60,736 bases of DNA from Caulobacter zeae (GTDB lineage: Bacteria; Pseudomonadota; Alphaproteobacteria; Caulobacterales; Caulobacteraceae): the NCBI RefSeq assembly GCF_002858925.1, contig NZ_PJRS01000036.1, forward strand, positions 1 to 60,736, given 5' to 3'. This document shows positions 1 to 8,572 of the stretch, one piece after another; position 1 is the first letter of the stretch; every line of letters begins with the position of its first letter. Below the pieces are notes generated by a model that was given only the letters and a program-made list of their open reading frames with translations, was not told the origin of the DNA and ran no database searches. The translations under genes and the position numbers were made by a program.

Positions 1-1
1 G

Positions 2-157
2 CGCGACGCCTTCCTCTTCAACTTCGTCGAGCTCTACAATCAGACCCGATTGCTATGCCTCGATCACAAGGCTCCCGCCGAACTCCTCGCCAAGCTCTCG
101 GGACACAACACGAAGGCGGGGATCCAAGCCGCATTTCGGGATAGGGCGAGGCCGTGA
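2..157 (+). CDS. Transposase integrase-core C-terminal fragment (IS481-like), cut by window edge
   Basis: An open frame enters from the left edge and stops at TGA 155-157, giving about 51 residues. It contains the stretch YNQTRLLCLDHKAPAELLAK followed by GHNTKAGIQ. From memory this is the usual C-terminal end of IS481-type DDE integrase-core transposases, where a YN.TRL....AP motif precedes an NT.AGI motif. The catalytic DDE residues lie outside the window, so activity cannot be judged. The last 15 or so codons overlap an inverted repeat (111-192), so the natural C-terminus may have been replaced when the repeat arrived. The family call is moderate; a related IS family is possible. Confidence 0.55.
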   Translation, partial: RDAFLFNFVELYNQTRLLCLDHKAPAELLAKLSGHNTKAGIQAAFRDRARP

Positions 158-192
158 GCGGCCCGCAGACTCAGCTTGGGTCCCCGCCTTCG
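111..192. repeat. Inverted repeat at transposase end
   Basis: The arms 111-129 and 174-192 are reverse complements over 19 bases with one mismatch. The right arm is followed by a second small hairpin (CCCCGCC/GGCGGGG type). It is a REP-like palindromic unit that covers the end of the transposase frame. The 158-240 stretch holds no gene besides this repeat. Confidence 0.6.
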
Positions 193-240
193 CGGGGAAG
201 GACGGACCAGAGGGGCGGCCGTCGATACTGTCGATCCGAC

Positions 241-1185
241 CTAGATCCTCTCGGCCGCTTCGCGGCAGACCTCCAGCAGCCAGCCGTTGGGCGAGTCGGG
301 GCCGTCGCTGGCCCGCATCACCGCGCCGAACGGGGTGGGCGGCGGCGGGGCCGGCGGCTCGATCATCACCACCTTGCCGCGCTCGGCGGCGGTTTCGGCC
401 AGGCGCTTTGGCAGGATGCAGATCATGTCCGAGCGGCTGATCATGCTGAGCGCGCTGAACGAATCCTGCACCGAGAACGGCTGGTAGGAGTCGTCGCCCA
501 GCGCGTAGCGCTCGCCCCACGAGGTCACGCGGCGCAGGCCGATGTGGCCCGCTGAGGTGCGGTCGGGATCGTCGTTGCCGCCGGTAACACCCAGCCGGGG
601 CACGCGGGCCAGCGCCTCCAGGTCTATACCGTCGGCCACGGCCGGATGCCCGACGCGCACGACCCAGACGCCGGCCTCGTCGAACAGGCGGGTGTGGGTG
701 AAGCGTCCCGGCACCGACTCGAAGCAGCCGATCACCATGTCGAGGCGCCCGGTGTCGAGGTCCTCGGTCATGCCGGCATAGAGGCTGCGGAAATGGACCT
801 GCACGTTGGGGGCCACGGCCATCACCCGTTCGGCGATCAGCGGGCCGAGCACGTAGGAGATGTAGGTCCCCGCCGCGACGGTGAAGGCGTGCTGGTCGAC
901 GCGCGGGTCGAAGCGCTGGGCTGAGACGGCGGTCTCCAGCAGCTTCAGCGCCGTGCGGGCGGTGTCGGCGATCTCCATAGCGCGTGGCGTGGGGCGCAGG
1001 CCGGTCTGGCCGCGGACGAAGAGATCATCGCCGACCATCTCGCGCAGGCGCCGCAGGGCGTGGCTGACGGCCGACTGCGACAGGCCCAGGCGCTCGCCCG
1101 CACGCGTGGCGTTCTTCTCCTCCAGCAGGGTGACGAACACCCGGAAGAGATTGAGGTCGGCGGTTTTGAAATTCGCTGAATTCAT
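241..1185 (-). CDS. LysR family transcriptional regulator
   Basis: The 314-residue protein has an N-terminal winged helix-turn-helix at about residues 9-68, including TRAGERLGLSQSAVSHALRR, the LysR recognition region. The rest is a periplasmic-binding-like effector domain. Length and layout are standard for the family. It starts at ATG 1185 and is divergent from the HlyD/EmrB/NodT efflux operon, with about 110 bp between starts. LysR regulators often control the divergent neighbour, so it probably regulates efflux in response to a small ligand; this is inference from position. The ligand is unknown. Confidence 0.9.
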   Translation of the reverse strand: MNSANFKTADLNLFRVFVTLLEEKNATRAGERLGLSQSAVSHALRRLREMVGDDLFVRGQTGLRPTPRAMEIADTARTALKLLETAVSAQRFDPRVDQHAFTVAAGTYISYVLGPLIAERVMAVAPNVQVHFRSLYAGMTEDLDTGRLDMVIGCFESVPGRFTHTRLFDEAGVWVVRVGHPAVADGIDLEALARVPRLGVTGGNDDPDRTSAGHIGLRRVTSWGERYALGDDSYQPFSVQDSFSALSMISRSDMICILPKRLAETAAERGKVVMIEPPAPPPPTPFGAVMRASDGPDSPNGWLLEVCREAAERI

Positions 1186-1296
1186 GACTGACGTGAAGAG
1201 ATATCATTTCCCTCATGACCGGCGGAGTCCTATTTCGCCGCTCAAGGTTCGCGATCGAACGGACCTCCCTTTCGATTCCCCGAAACTCGAAGACAT

Positions 1297-2385
1297 GTGG
1301 AGCAGCGCGTGAGCGACGCTGAAGGTTACGACGCCATCGCCGAGGCCGAGGTCGAGGCTGCCCGCAAGCGGCAAGGCAGGACGCTGGGCCAGCGGCTGCG
1401 CCTGCCGCTGATGATCGGCGTGCCCGCGCTGATCCTGGCGGGCGTCGGCGTCGTGCTGCTGACCGGCGGCAAGTCCGAGGCCACCGACAACGCCTACATC
1501 CAGGCCAGCCGCACGGCGATCAGCGCCAGCATCGACGGCCGGGTGGTCAGCGTCGAGGTTCACGAGAACCAGGCCGTCAAGAAGGGCCAGGTCCTGTTCC
1601 GCCTTGATCCGGCCGACTACGAGGTCGCCGTGTCGGAAGCCGAGGCCGCCCTGGCCCAGGCGCGCTTCGACGTCCAGGCCCGCCGCGCGGTCTACGCCCA
1701 GCGCCTGGCCGACCTGGCCGCGGCCGAGGAAACCGCCGGCTACGCCAAGCGCGAGGCCGCCCGCCAGCGTGACCTTGCCGCCGCCGGCGTCGCCACCCAG
1801 GCCCAGGCCGACGAGGCCCGCCACGCCGCCGACCAGGCCCAGCGCCAGATCGCCGTCGTCCGCCAGCAGATCGCCACCGCCCTGGCCGACCTCGGCGGCT
1901 CGGCGGACGCGCCCACCGAGCGCCAGCCCAAGGTGCTGGAGGCCCAGGCCCGCCTCGAACGCGCCAAGCTCGATCGCTCCTATGCCGCCGTGGTCGCCCC
2001 GACCGACGGCGTGGTGGCCAAGGTCGAGCAACTTCAGGTCGGCGCCCGGGTCAGCGCCTCGCAGGCGGTGTTCTGGCTGGTCTCGGGCAAGCCCTGGGTC
2101 GAGGCCAACTTCAAGGAAGACCAGCTGGCCCACATGCGCGTCGGCCAGCCGGCCAGCATCAAGGTCGACGCCTACGACGCGCCGCTCAAGGCCCACGTCG
2201 CCAGCTTCAGCCCCGGCACCGGCTCCAGCTTCGCCCTGCTGCCGGCCGAGAACGCCAGCGGCAACTGGGTGAAGGTGGTCCAGCGCGTGCCCGTACGCCT
2301 GACCCTGGACGACGCCGCCCCGGCCAACCTGGGCGCGGGCCTCAGCGCCAAGGCCACCGTGGACGTCCGTTCGGGTCGCGAGTGA
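1297..2385 (+). CDS. HlyD/EmrA-type membrane fusion protein of multidrug efflux
   Basis: A 362-residue periplasmic adaptor with a short cytoplasmic N-terminus, one membrane segment at about residues 28-50 (LPLMIGVPALILAGVGVVLL), a biotinyl-lipoyl-like segment around ISASIDGRVVSVEVHENQAV, a long coiled-coil hairpin (about 100-200) and a C-terminal beta-barrel. It should link the inner-membrane MFS pump of the next gene to the outer-membrane NodT protein. GTG 1297 is the longest start; GTG 1309 has a better-placed GGAG (1299-1302) and may be the true start. It is first in a three-gene operon and overlaps the next gene at TGATG. Confidence 0.92.
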   Translation: MEQRVSDAEGYDAIAEAEVEAARKRQGRTLGQRLRLPLMIGVPALILAGVGVVLLTGGKSEATDNAYIQASRTAISASIDGRVVSVEVHENQAVKKGQVLFRLDPADYEVAVSEAEAALAQARFDVQARRAVYAQRLADLAAAEETAGYAKREAARQRDLAAAGVATQAQADEARHAADQAQRQIAVVRQQIATALADLGGSADAPTERQPKVLEAQARLERAKLDRSYAAVVAPTDGVVAKVEQLQVGARVSASQAVFWLVSGKPWVEANFKEDQLAHMRVGQPASIKVDAYDAPLKAHVASFSPGTGSSFALLPAENASGNWVKVVQRVPVRLTLDDAAPANLGAGLSAKATVDVRSGRE

Positions 2386-3926
2386 TGAGCGCCGCGCGGG
2401 CCCTTTCCGGCCACGACCGCGACGTCGCCAACCGCGGACCGATCACCGTGTCGGTCATGCTGGCGACGATCATGATCTCGCTGGACACCACGATCGCCAA
2501 CGTCGCCCTGCCGCACATCCAGGGCAGCGTCTCGGCCTCGGCCGACCAGATCACCTGGGTGCTGACCTCCTATATCGTGGCCGCCACGATCATGACGCCG
2601 CTGACCGGCTTCATGACCGAGCGCCTGGGCCGCAAGATGGTGCTGAACGTCTGCATCATCGGCTTCACCATCGCCTCGATGCTGTGCGGCATCGCCACCA
2701 GCCTGGCCGAGATCGTCATCTTCCGCCTCTTGCAGGGCCTGTTCGGCGCGGCGCTGATCCCGCTGTCGCAGGCCGTGTTGCTCGACATCAACCCGCCCCA
2801 CCGCCATGGCCAGGCCATGGCCGTCTGGGGCGCCGGCGCGGTGCTGGGGCCGATCCTGGGCCCGGCTCTGGGCGGCTGGCTGACCGACAATCTCGACTGG
2901 CGCTGGGTGTTCTTCATCAACCTGCCGGTCGGCATCCTGGCCTTCTGCGGCGTGTTCTTCTTCCTCTCCGAGAAGAAGGGGACCGAGAAGAAGCGCTTCG
3001 ACATCCTGGGCTTCGCCAGCCTGGCCATCGCCATCGGCGCCTTCCAGCTGATGCTCGACCGGGGACCCGGCGAGGACTGGTTCGGCTCGGCCGAGATCTG
3101 GACCTACCTGGTGATCTGCGTGATCTGCGTGTGGATCTTCGGCGTGCAGCTGGCCACGGCCGACAAGCCGTTCATCTCGCGGGCGCTGCTGGCCGACGCC
3201 AACTTCGTCACCTGCTGCATCTTCGGCTTCTTTATCGGCATCCTGCTCTACAGCACGCTGGCCCTGCTGCCGCCGATGATGCAGACGCTGCTGGGCTATC
3301 CCGTAGCCTTCACGGGGCTGGTCTCCATGCCCCGGGGCCTCGGCTCGTTCATCGCCATGTTCGCCGTCGGCCAGTTGGTCGGGCGGATGAACATCAAGCT
3401 GATCCTGACCATCGGCATGGCCATCAGCGTCGTGTCGCTGTGGCAGATGAGCCAGTTCAGCCTGGGCATGGACACCCACCTGATCATCGTCTCGGGCTTC
3501 CTGTCGGGGGCTGGGACGGGCCTGATCTTCGTGCCGCTCAGCACCATCGCCTTCGCCACGGTGAAACCGGAACTGCGGGCCGAGGGCGCGGGCCTGTTCA
3601 CCCTGGTGCGCAACATCGGCTCGGCGGCCGGCATCTCGATCATGCAGGCCCTGTTCGTCAGCGGCATCGAGAAGCACCACGCCGTGCTGGTCGAGCACGC
3701 CCGGCCCGACAATCCGGTCTACCAAGCCTACGCCAAGAGCGTGTTCCTGACCCAGAACGCCATGGCCGCGTTCAACGGCGTCATCAACCGCCAGGCCTCG
3801 ATGCTGGCCTATCTCGATGACTTCCGCCTGATGCTGCTCATCACCGTGGCCTGCTCACCGCTCATCCTGCTCATGCGAACCCCGAAAGCCAAAGGGGGCG
3901 AGACCGTTCATGTCGCCGACCACTAA
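2385..3926 (+). CDS. EmrB/QacA-type (DHA2) MFS drug transporter
   Basis: About 513 residues with some 14 hydrophobic segments, the number expected for the DHA2 drug:H+ antiporter family. The early motif LDTTIANVALPHIQGS is the typical DHA2 motif in TM1, and LGPILGPALGGWL is motif C of antiporters in TM5. It is the inner-membrane pump that pairs with the upstream EmrA-like adaptor. The ATG at 2385 overlaps the upstream TGA by one base (TGATG), so the pair is translationally coupled; a GTG three bases earlier is in frame but less likely. It overlaps the next gene by 17 bp. The substrate is unknown. Confidence 0.93.
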   Translation: MSAARALSGHDRDVANRGPITVSVMLATIMISLDTTIANVALPHIQGSVSASADQITWVLTSYIVAATIMTPLTGFMTERLGRKMVLNVCIIGFTIASMLCGIATSLAEIVIFRLLQGLFGAALIPLSQAVLLDINPPHRHGQAMAVWGAGAVLGPILGPALGGWLTDNLDWRWVFFINLPVGILAFCGVFFFLSEKKGTEKKRFDILGFASLAIAIGAFQLMLDRGPGEDWFGSAEIWTYLVICVICVWIFGVQLATADKPFISRALLADANFVTCCIFGFFIGILLYSTLALLPPMMQTLLGYPVAFTGLVSMPRGLGSFIAMFAVGQLVGRMNIKLILTIGMAISVVSLWQMSQFSLGMDTHLIIVSGFLSGAGTGLIFVPLSTIAFATVKPELRAEGAGLFTLVRNIGSAAGISIMQALFVSGIEKHHAVLVEHARPDNPVYQAYAKSVFLTQNAMAAFNGVINRQASMLAYLDDFRLMLLITVACSPLILLMRTPKAKGGETVHVADH

Positions 3927-5370
3927 GACCGCCCGCCGTCTCGCCGCCCTGGCCGGGGCTGTCAGCCTCGCCGCGCTAGCCAGCGCCTGCACCACGGTGG
4001 GTCCTGATTTCCAGGCTCCGGAAGCGCTCAGGACCAACGCCTATGTCGGCAAGGACGAGGCGCTCCCGGCCATGGCCGGGCTCGACCGCACGGGCGTTGG
4101 CCCGTGGTGGAGGGCGCTGGGTTCGCCCGAACTCGACGCCGTGATCCGCCAGGCCCTGACCGACAACCCGTCGCTGGCGCAGGCCGACGCCACCCTGGCC
4201 GGCGCCCAGTCGGCCCTGGCGGTCGCTCGCGGCCAGGCCGGCCCGCAGGCCAGCGCCAACGCCGGGATCGACCGCGAGCGGGCCAACCTGCAGGCCTTCG
4301 GCTTCACCGGCTTTGGCGACATCAAGCTCAGCAACCCGACCTTCAGCCTCTATTCGGTGGGAGCGGGCGTCGGCTACGACCTCGACCTGTGGGGCGGAAA
4401 CAAGCGCCGCATCGAGGGCGCGACGGCGCGGGTCGAGGCTGAAGGCCGCCGCGCCGAGGCGGCCTACCTGTCGCTGACGGCCAATATCGCCTTGCAGGCG
4501 GCGACGATCGCCGCGCTGCAGGCGCAGATCGCCAGCGTCGAGCAGATGATCGCCGACGACGAGGCCAATATCGAGCTCGTCCGCAAGGCCGACGCCCTGG
4601 GCGGGGCCACCCGCCTGGCCGGCGTCTCGGCCCAGGTCCAGCTGGAGCAGGACCGCGCCCTCCTGCCGGACCTGCATGGCGAACTGGCGGCCGCCCGCCA
4701 CGCCCTGGCGGTGCTGGTCGGCAAGGCGCCGGCCGACTGGGCCCCGCCGGCCTTCACGCTGGACACCCTGAAGCTTTCGGCGCCCGTGCCAGTCGTCCTG
4801 CCCTCGACCCTGGTGCGCAGGCGGCCGGACATCCTGGCGGCCGAGGCCGAGCTGCACGCGGCCACCGCCGACATCGGCGTGGCGACAGCGGATCTCTATC
4901 CGAACCTCAAGCTCAGCGCCTCGCTGACGCAGGGGGCGCTCAAGCCCGGTGACCTGTTCAGCTACGACGCCAGCGGCTGGGATGTGGGGGCGGGCCTGAC
5001 CGCGCCGCTGTTCAACGGCGGCGCCCTGAAGGCGCGGCGCGAGCAGGCGAGGGCGGCGGCCCGCGTCGCCTCGGCCCGTTACCAGCAGACCGTGCTGACC
5101 GCCTTCGGCCAGGTGGCCGACGCGCTGGCGGCCCTGTCGGCCGACGAGGCCGCGCTCGAAGCGCAAGGGCGTGTCGAGCGCCAGGCAGGAGAGCGCCTGC
5201 GGCTGGCCCGCCTGGCCTTCGATCGCGGCGGCGGCACGATGCTGGAGGTGATCGACGCCCAGCGGACCCTGAACGCCGCCCGCCAGTCGCGGGCGCGGAT
5301 CGAGGGGCGCAAGCTGGCCGATGCGGTGCGGCTGTTCGCGGCGACCGGGGCCGATTGGCGGACGGCCTGA
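3910..5370 (+). CDS. NodT-family outer membrane efflux lipoprotein (TolC-like)
   Basis: A 486-residue outer membrane factor. The N-terminus has a lipoprotein signal peptide ending at the lipobox LASAC, so Cys27 should be lipidated. The next residues, TTVGPDFQAPEA, are typical of the NodT/OprM family. The body contains two repeated long alpha-helical regions and the motif TLVRRRPDILAAEAELHAAT, characteristic of RND/EmrAB-type outer membrane factors. It starts inside the end of the emrB-like gene and completes a tripartite efflux operon. It should form the trimeric outer-membrane duct for the EmrAB-like pump. Confidence 0.93.
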   Translation: MSPTTKTARRLAALAGAVSLAALASACTTVGPDFQAPEALRTNAYVGKDEALPAMAGLDRTGVGPWWRALGSPELDAVIRQALTDNPSLAQADATLAGAQSALAVARGQAGPQASANAGIDRERANLQAFGFTGFGDIKLSNPTFSLYSVGAGVGYDLDLWGGNKRRIEGATARVEAEGRRAEAAYLSLTANIALQAATIAALQAQIASVEQMIADDEANIELVRKADALGGATRLAGVSAQVQLEQDRALLPDLHGELAAARHALAVLVGKAPADWAPPAFTLDTLKLSAPVPVVLPSTLVRRRPDILAAEAELHAATADIGVATADLYPNLKLSASLTQGALKPGDLFSYDASGWDVGAGLTAPLFNGGALKARREQARAAARVASARYQQTVLTAFGQVADALAALSADEAALEAQGRVERQAGERLRLARLAFDRGGGTMLEVIDAQRTLNAARQSRARIEGRKLADAVRLFAATGADWRTA

Positions 5371-5374
5371 GACC

Positions 5375-6037
5375 TCAGACCACCGTCAGACGGGGCCCCG
5401 CATCGCGCCACGGCGCCGGCAGGGCGTCGCAGCGCTCGACCTCGGCGTCGCGCACCCATTCGCGGAAGCGCCAGTAGACCGGCGCCAGGCGCTCGGGCGT
5501 GACGGCGATCGGGGTCATGCCCTTGGCGTCGTAGAACTCGAGCGCCAGGCCCGTTTCGAAGTCGACGATCCCGACCGACAGGTTGATCAGGCCGCGCTTC
5601 TGGAAGCCGCCGACGGCGGCCAGCAGGAAGGGAGCCAGGGCGTCCATCGTGGCGGACGTCTCGACATAGGCGAGGTTCCACCACCAGTCGGGCGCGTCCT
5701 CGGGATCCGGGCGCAGGCGCCAGGCCGGCTGGCGCGGCAGGTCGAAGCCCAGGTGCGACAGGCGCTTGAACGGCGGCTTTTCGTGGGAGCTCCAGCCCAG
5801 CTCCAGGGTCACGCGCTCGGAGCGGCCGAACATGGCGGCGACGACCGCGCGGGCGGTGTCGAGCTCGCGCAGCAGGCGGGCGGCAGGCGTGAAGGGCTGG
5901 GGAAGACGGTCGGGGGCCGTGGCGTCGGGGATCAGTTCGATCCGCGTCCAGGCCGGCCCCCGGAAGTCGTGCAGGCGCTCGACGCCGAAGACGTCGAGCA
6001 TCCGCTGGCGGGTGGGATGGAGGCTGGCCTCTCCCAC
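5375..6037 (-). CDS. Conserved hypothetical protein (possibly DUF3885-like)
   Basis: About 220 residues if translation starts at GTG 6037. That start is nine bases after the purS stop and follows GAGGCGGA, which fits translation in the purC-purS transcript; the longer frame to 6103 would overlap purS. The protein is soluble, Trp/Pro-rich (for example DAPDWWWNLAYVETSATMD), and ends with GLALEFYDAKGMTPIAV then a WRFREW segment. This C-terminal part faintly resembles DUF3885, but I do not recognise it with confidence. No catalytic motif is evident. It converges with the NodT gene with four bases between the stops. Confidence 0.6.
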   Translation of the reverse strand: MGEASLHPTRQRMLDVFGVERLHDFRGPAWTRIELIPDATAPDRLPQPFTPAARLLRELDTARAVVAAMFGRSERVTLELGWSSHEKPPFKRLSHLGFDLPRQPAWRLRPDPEDAPDWWWNLAYVETSATMDALAPFLLAAVGGFQKRGLINLSVGIVDFETGLALEFYDAKGMTPIAVTPERLAPVYWRFREWVRDAEVERCDALPAPWRDAGPRLTVV

Positions 6038-6045
6038 GGTCCGCC

Positions 6046-6285
6046 TCAGGCGATGTCGATGCGGTAGCTTTCGATGACCGTGTTGGCCAGCAGCTTCTCG
6101 CACATGGACTTGACCTCGGCCTTGGCGGCTTCGGCGTCCGTGGCGTCGAGGTCGAACTCGATGACGCGGCCGACGCGGGCGTCCTTCACCGACGGCCAGC
6201 CCAGACCATGCAGGGCGTTCTCGACGGCCTTGCCCTGGACGTCGAGCACGCCGGGCTTCAGGAACACGTGGACGGTGGCTTTCAA
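6046..6285 (-). CDS. purS: Phosphoribosylformylglycinamidine synthase subunit PurS
   Basis: A 79-residue protein beginning LKATVHVFLKPGVLDVQGKA and containing NALHGLGWPSVKDARVGR, the conserved PurS sequence. PurS bridges PurL and PurQ in the fourth step of de novo purine synthesis (FGAR to FGAM with glutamine). I chose TTG 6285 because AGGGAGGA lies just upstream and the family normally begins here. The frame extends further upstream, but that part is encoded by a palindromic repeat and is unlikely to be translated. It follows purC on the same strand; purQ and purL are not next to it in this window. Confidence 0.93.
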   Translation of the reverse strand: MKATVHVFLKPGVLDVQGKAVENALHGLGWPSVKDARVGRVIEFDLDATDAEAAKAEVKSMCEKLLANTVIESYRIDIA

Positions 6286-6295
6286 CTTAAATTCC

Positions 6296-6415
6296 TCCCT
6301 CGCGAAGCGGGGGAGGGGGACCGCGAAGCGGTGGAGGGGGCGTGAGCCGTCCACGGCGATCGGGATCTTCCCCCTCCGTCGCCTGTCGGCGACACCTCCC
6401 CCTTCAGGGGGAGGA
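6296..6415. repeat. Palindromic intergenic repeat, family A (divergent copy)
   Basis: Two inverted arms rich in CCTCCCCC and GGGGGAGG flank a short non-palindromic centre. It lies in the 138-bp purC-purS gap. The arms match the family A elements at about 11.2, 13.2, 39.6, 49.9 and 51.9 kb. It could form strong hairpins in the purC-purS transcript. Confidence 0.7.
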
Positions 6416-6423
6416 TCAAATGA

Positions 6424-7179
6424 CTAGTGCACGCCGCCTTGGATGACGGTGGGCATTTCCTTCATGATGCCGAGGCGGCGGGCCACCTCGGTGTAGCTCT
6501 CGATGACGTTGCCGAGGTCACGACGGAAGCGGTCCTTGTCGAGCTTCTCGTTGGTCGTCGAGTCCCACAGGCGGCAGCTGTCGGGGCTGATCTCATCGGC
6601 CAGGATGATCCGCGAGAAGTCGCCCTCGTAGACGCGGCCGAACTCGATCTTGAAGTCCACCAGCGTGATGCCGACGCCGCCGAACAGGCCCGAAAGGTAG
6701 TCGTTCACCCGCAGGGCCATGGCCATCATGTCGTCGATCTCCTGGGTGGCGGCCCAGTTGAACGCGGTGATGTGCTCCTCGGAGACCATCGGGTCGCCGA
6801 GCTTGTCGTCCTTGTAGTAGAACTCGATGATCGAGCGCGGCAGCGGCTGACCCTCGGTCAGGCCCAGGCGCGTGGCGATCGAGCCGGCGGCGATGTTGCG
6901 CACCACGACCTCGAGCGGAACGATCTCGACTTCCTTGATCAGCTGCTCGCGCAGGTTCAGGCGGCGGATGAAGTGGTTCTGGACGCCGATCGCGTTCAGG
7001 CGAGTCATGATGTACTCGCTGATACGGTTGTTGATCACGCCCTTGCCTTCGAGGACGGCCTTCTTCTGCGCGTTGAACGCAGTGGCGTCGTCCTTGAAAT
7101 ACTGGATGAGGGTGCCGGGCTCGGGGCCCTCGTACAGGATCTTGGCCTTGCCTTCGTAGATCTTCTTGCGACGGGTCAT
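6424..7179 (-). CDS. purC: Phosphoribosylaminoimidazole-succinocarboxamide synthase (SAICAR synthetase)
   Basis: A 251-residue enzyme with a typical PurC N-terminus ([20 protein letters not shown]) and conserved [20 protein letters not shown] and [10 protein letters not shown] motifs. It joins CAIR and aspartate using ATP in de novo purine synthesis. Length is standard for bacterial PurC. ATG 7179 was chosen because family alignment begins at [11 protein letters not shown]; an upstream in-frame extension to 7455 is low-complexity intergenic sequence. It lies upstream of purS on the same strand, and a repeat in the gap may separate or modulate expression of the two. Confidence 0.97.
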   Translation of the reverse strand: MTRRKKIYEGKAKILYEGPEPGTLIQYFKDDATAFNAQKKAVLEGKGVINNRISEYIMTRLNAIGVQNHFIRRLNLREQLIKEVEIVPLEVVVRNIAAGSIATRLGLTEGQPLPRSIIEFYYKDDKLGDPMVSEEHITAFNWAATQEIDDMMAMALRVNDYLSGLFGGVGITLVDFKIEFGRVYEGDFSRIILADEISPDSCRLWDSTTNEKLDKDRFRRDLGNVIESYTEVARRLGIMKEMPTVIQGGVH

Positions 7180-7565
7180 GGCTCTCGTCGAGGCCCTTCC
7201 TGCGAATAAGCGCGCCGTCCTTGCCCGGAAGACTCCCGAGAAAACGAAAAGCGCGCGCGGCGGATAGCTGCGCGCGGCGTTCGACTCAAGGCCGCTCACT
7301 GAAAAATGTCCGCCGGAACCTACCCGAACGCCGGCTTTTCCGCAAACACGGCCTGCCATCGTGGTAAACCTTCGCCCTGCGGCGTCGCGGGCGATTGCCC
7401 CCCGTCGCTGGGCGGGATATGGAGCCGCCACAAGAACACTTCGTCTCGCGGACACACCATGTTCGCAGGGGACGAAACCGAACTACTCTCTTACACTGGA
7501 GCGCCGTACTACCGCCCTGGGTTGCACCTTTCGGCGGTAGGCGTTTCGGGAAACTTGGGGCTTTC
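7180..7565. other. Divergent intergenic region, purC / ATPase inhibitor gene
   Basis: These 386 bases separate purC (minus strand) from the zeta-subunit gene (plus strand). They should hold both promoters. A short frame starting at 7306 has no recognisable family and no good ribosome site, so I do not call it a gene. I see no clear riboswitch or repeat here. Confidence 0.5.
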
Positions 7566-7883
7566 ATGACGACCTTCGACGACCGCGAACAGGCTTTCGA
7601 ACGCAAGTTCGCGAACGACCAGGAGCTGGAGTTCAAGGCCACCGCGCGCCGCAACCGCCTGCTGGGCGAATGGGCCGCCGGCCTGATGGGCCTGGCCACG
7701 GTCGAGGAATACGCCCGCGCCGTCGTGAAGTCGGACTTCGAGCAGCCCGGCGACGAGGACGTGTTCCGCAAGGTCTTCGAAGACCTGAAGGGCTCGGGCG
7801 TCGCGGCCTCGGAAGGCGAGGTCCGCATGAAGATGGCCGAACTGCTGGCCTTCGCCCGCGAGCAGCTGCGCGCCGGCGAATAA
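7566..7883 (+). CDS. F1-ATPase zeta-subunit type inhibitor (DUF1476)
   Basis: A 105-residue, highly charged, helical protein beginning TTFDDREQAFERKFANDQEL and continuing FKATARRNRLLGEWAAGLMG. This is the signature of the alphaproteobacterial DUF1476 family, whose Paracoccus member is the zeta subunit that blocks ATP hydrolysis by F1FO-ATP synthase. The N-terminal inhibitory segment and the four-helix body are both present, and the length is typical. It is a single-gene unit: an intrinsic terminator follows its stop by about 30 bases. In other alphaproteobacteria this gene is often near purine genes such as purC or purS, as here. Confidence 0.9.
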   Translation: MTTFDDREQAFERKFANDQELEFKATARRNRLLGEWAAGLMGLATVEEYARAVVKSDFEQPGDEDVFRKVFEDLKGSGVAASEGEVRMKMAELLAFAREQLRAGE

Positions 7884-7911
7884 GCCGGTCCGCCGAAAGG
7901 CGACCACGAAG

Positions 7912-7946
7912 AGGCCCGGCCCGGTTCGCACCGGCCGGGCCTTTTT
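7912..7946 (+). terminator. Rho-independent terminator after ATPase inhibitor gene
   Basis: A GC-rich stem (AGGCCCGGCCCGG / CCGGCCGGGCCT, one bulge) with a TTCGCA loop is followed by TTTTTC. It lies about 30 bases downstream of the DUF1476 stop codon. Confidence 0.85.
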
Positions 7947-8107
7947 CTTTGGCCGCTATCGCGCATCTGTGAACTTGCGCACCTTTAGGTTGTCAAAAAA
8001 CTGCAATCGTCCTCAGGCTTTATCGGGCGGCGAATTCGCCCGCGAGGCGCATCGTCGACAACGGGGCGGCGATCAAGCGACCGCTCCGATAACCGGAGGA
8101 CGCAAAC

Positions 8108-8533
8108 ATGGCTGACGACGTCGGCAACCTGCATTCCCAATCGGCCGAGATCGGTCCGGTCGGCCTCTACCTGGTCAAGCTCGAGGTCGGTAACGTCGGC
8201 ACGCCCGGCGCCCCGATCGTCAATCTGGCTCTCACCGTCGACGCGCCCTCGGGCAATGTCAGCGGCATCGCCGAGATCAGCCAGGCCATCGTTGGCGGCA
8301 ATCACCGCTTCCCGGTCTCGGGCCACATCTATCAGACCGGCTTCGGTCAGGCCGAACTGCTGGTCTCGCTCACGGGCGAGTTCGTCTACAGCGTGCCGCC
8401 GCCGGCCATCGGTTCGTTCCTGGCCAAGTTCAAGGCGGCCCTGGTGGTCGACAAGAGCTGGAACGGCAAGGGCGGCTTCGACTATCTCAATGTGCACGTC
8501 GAGAACGTGCCGGTGAAGAACGTCAGCGCCTGA
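8108..8533 (+). CDS. DUF1842-like conserved hypothetical protein
   Basis: A 141-residue soluble protein with no signal peptide. The pattern GAPIVNLALTVDAPSGNVSG followed by AEISQA and LTGEFVYSV resembles my memory of DUF1842 proteins, which share the GAP-hydrophobic-LTV-P...V.G.A.I.QA order and an FTY segment. The predicted fold is mostly beta-strand. No catalytic residues stand out and no function is known. It begins at ATG 8108, preceded by CCGGAGGA, and is flanked by a terminator upstream (7912-7946) and a hairpin downstream, so it is probably transcribed alone. Confidence 0.7.
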   Translation: MADDVGNLHSQSAEIGPVGLYLVKLEVGNVGTPGAPIVNLALTVDAPSGNVSGIAEISQAIVGGNHRFPVSGHIYQTGFGQAELLVSLTGEFVYSVPPPAIGSFLAKFKAALVVDKSWNGKGGFDYLNVHVENVPVKNVSA

Positions 8534-8541
8534 TCGCGATT

Positions 8542-8571
8542 TTCTCCTCCCCCGTTTACGGGGGAGGAGAA
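8542..8571. terminator. Bidirectional hairpin terminator between converging genes
   Basis: A perfect 13-bp stem (TTCTCCTCCCCCG with its complement) closes a TTTA loop. It fills the gap between the DUF1842-like gene and the glycosylase gene, whose stop codons converge here. Confidence 0.8.
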
Positions 8572-8572
8572 T

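Noticed and set aside
6286..6354. N-terminal extension of PurS to an ATG at 6354
   Set aside because: The extension is encoded by a repeat element; TTG 6285 has an excellent ribosome site and begins at the conserved family start.
7306..7569. An 87-residue frame upstream of the ATPase inhibitor gene
   Set aside because: No ribosome site, no family, and it overlaps the true gene start. It is in the promoter interval.
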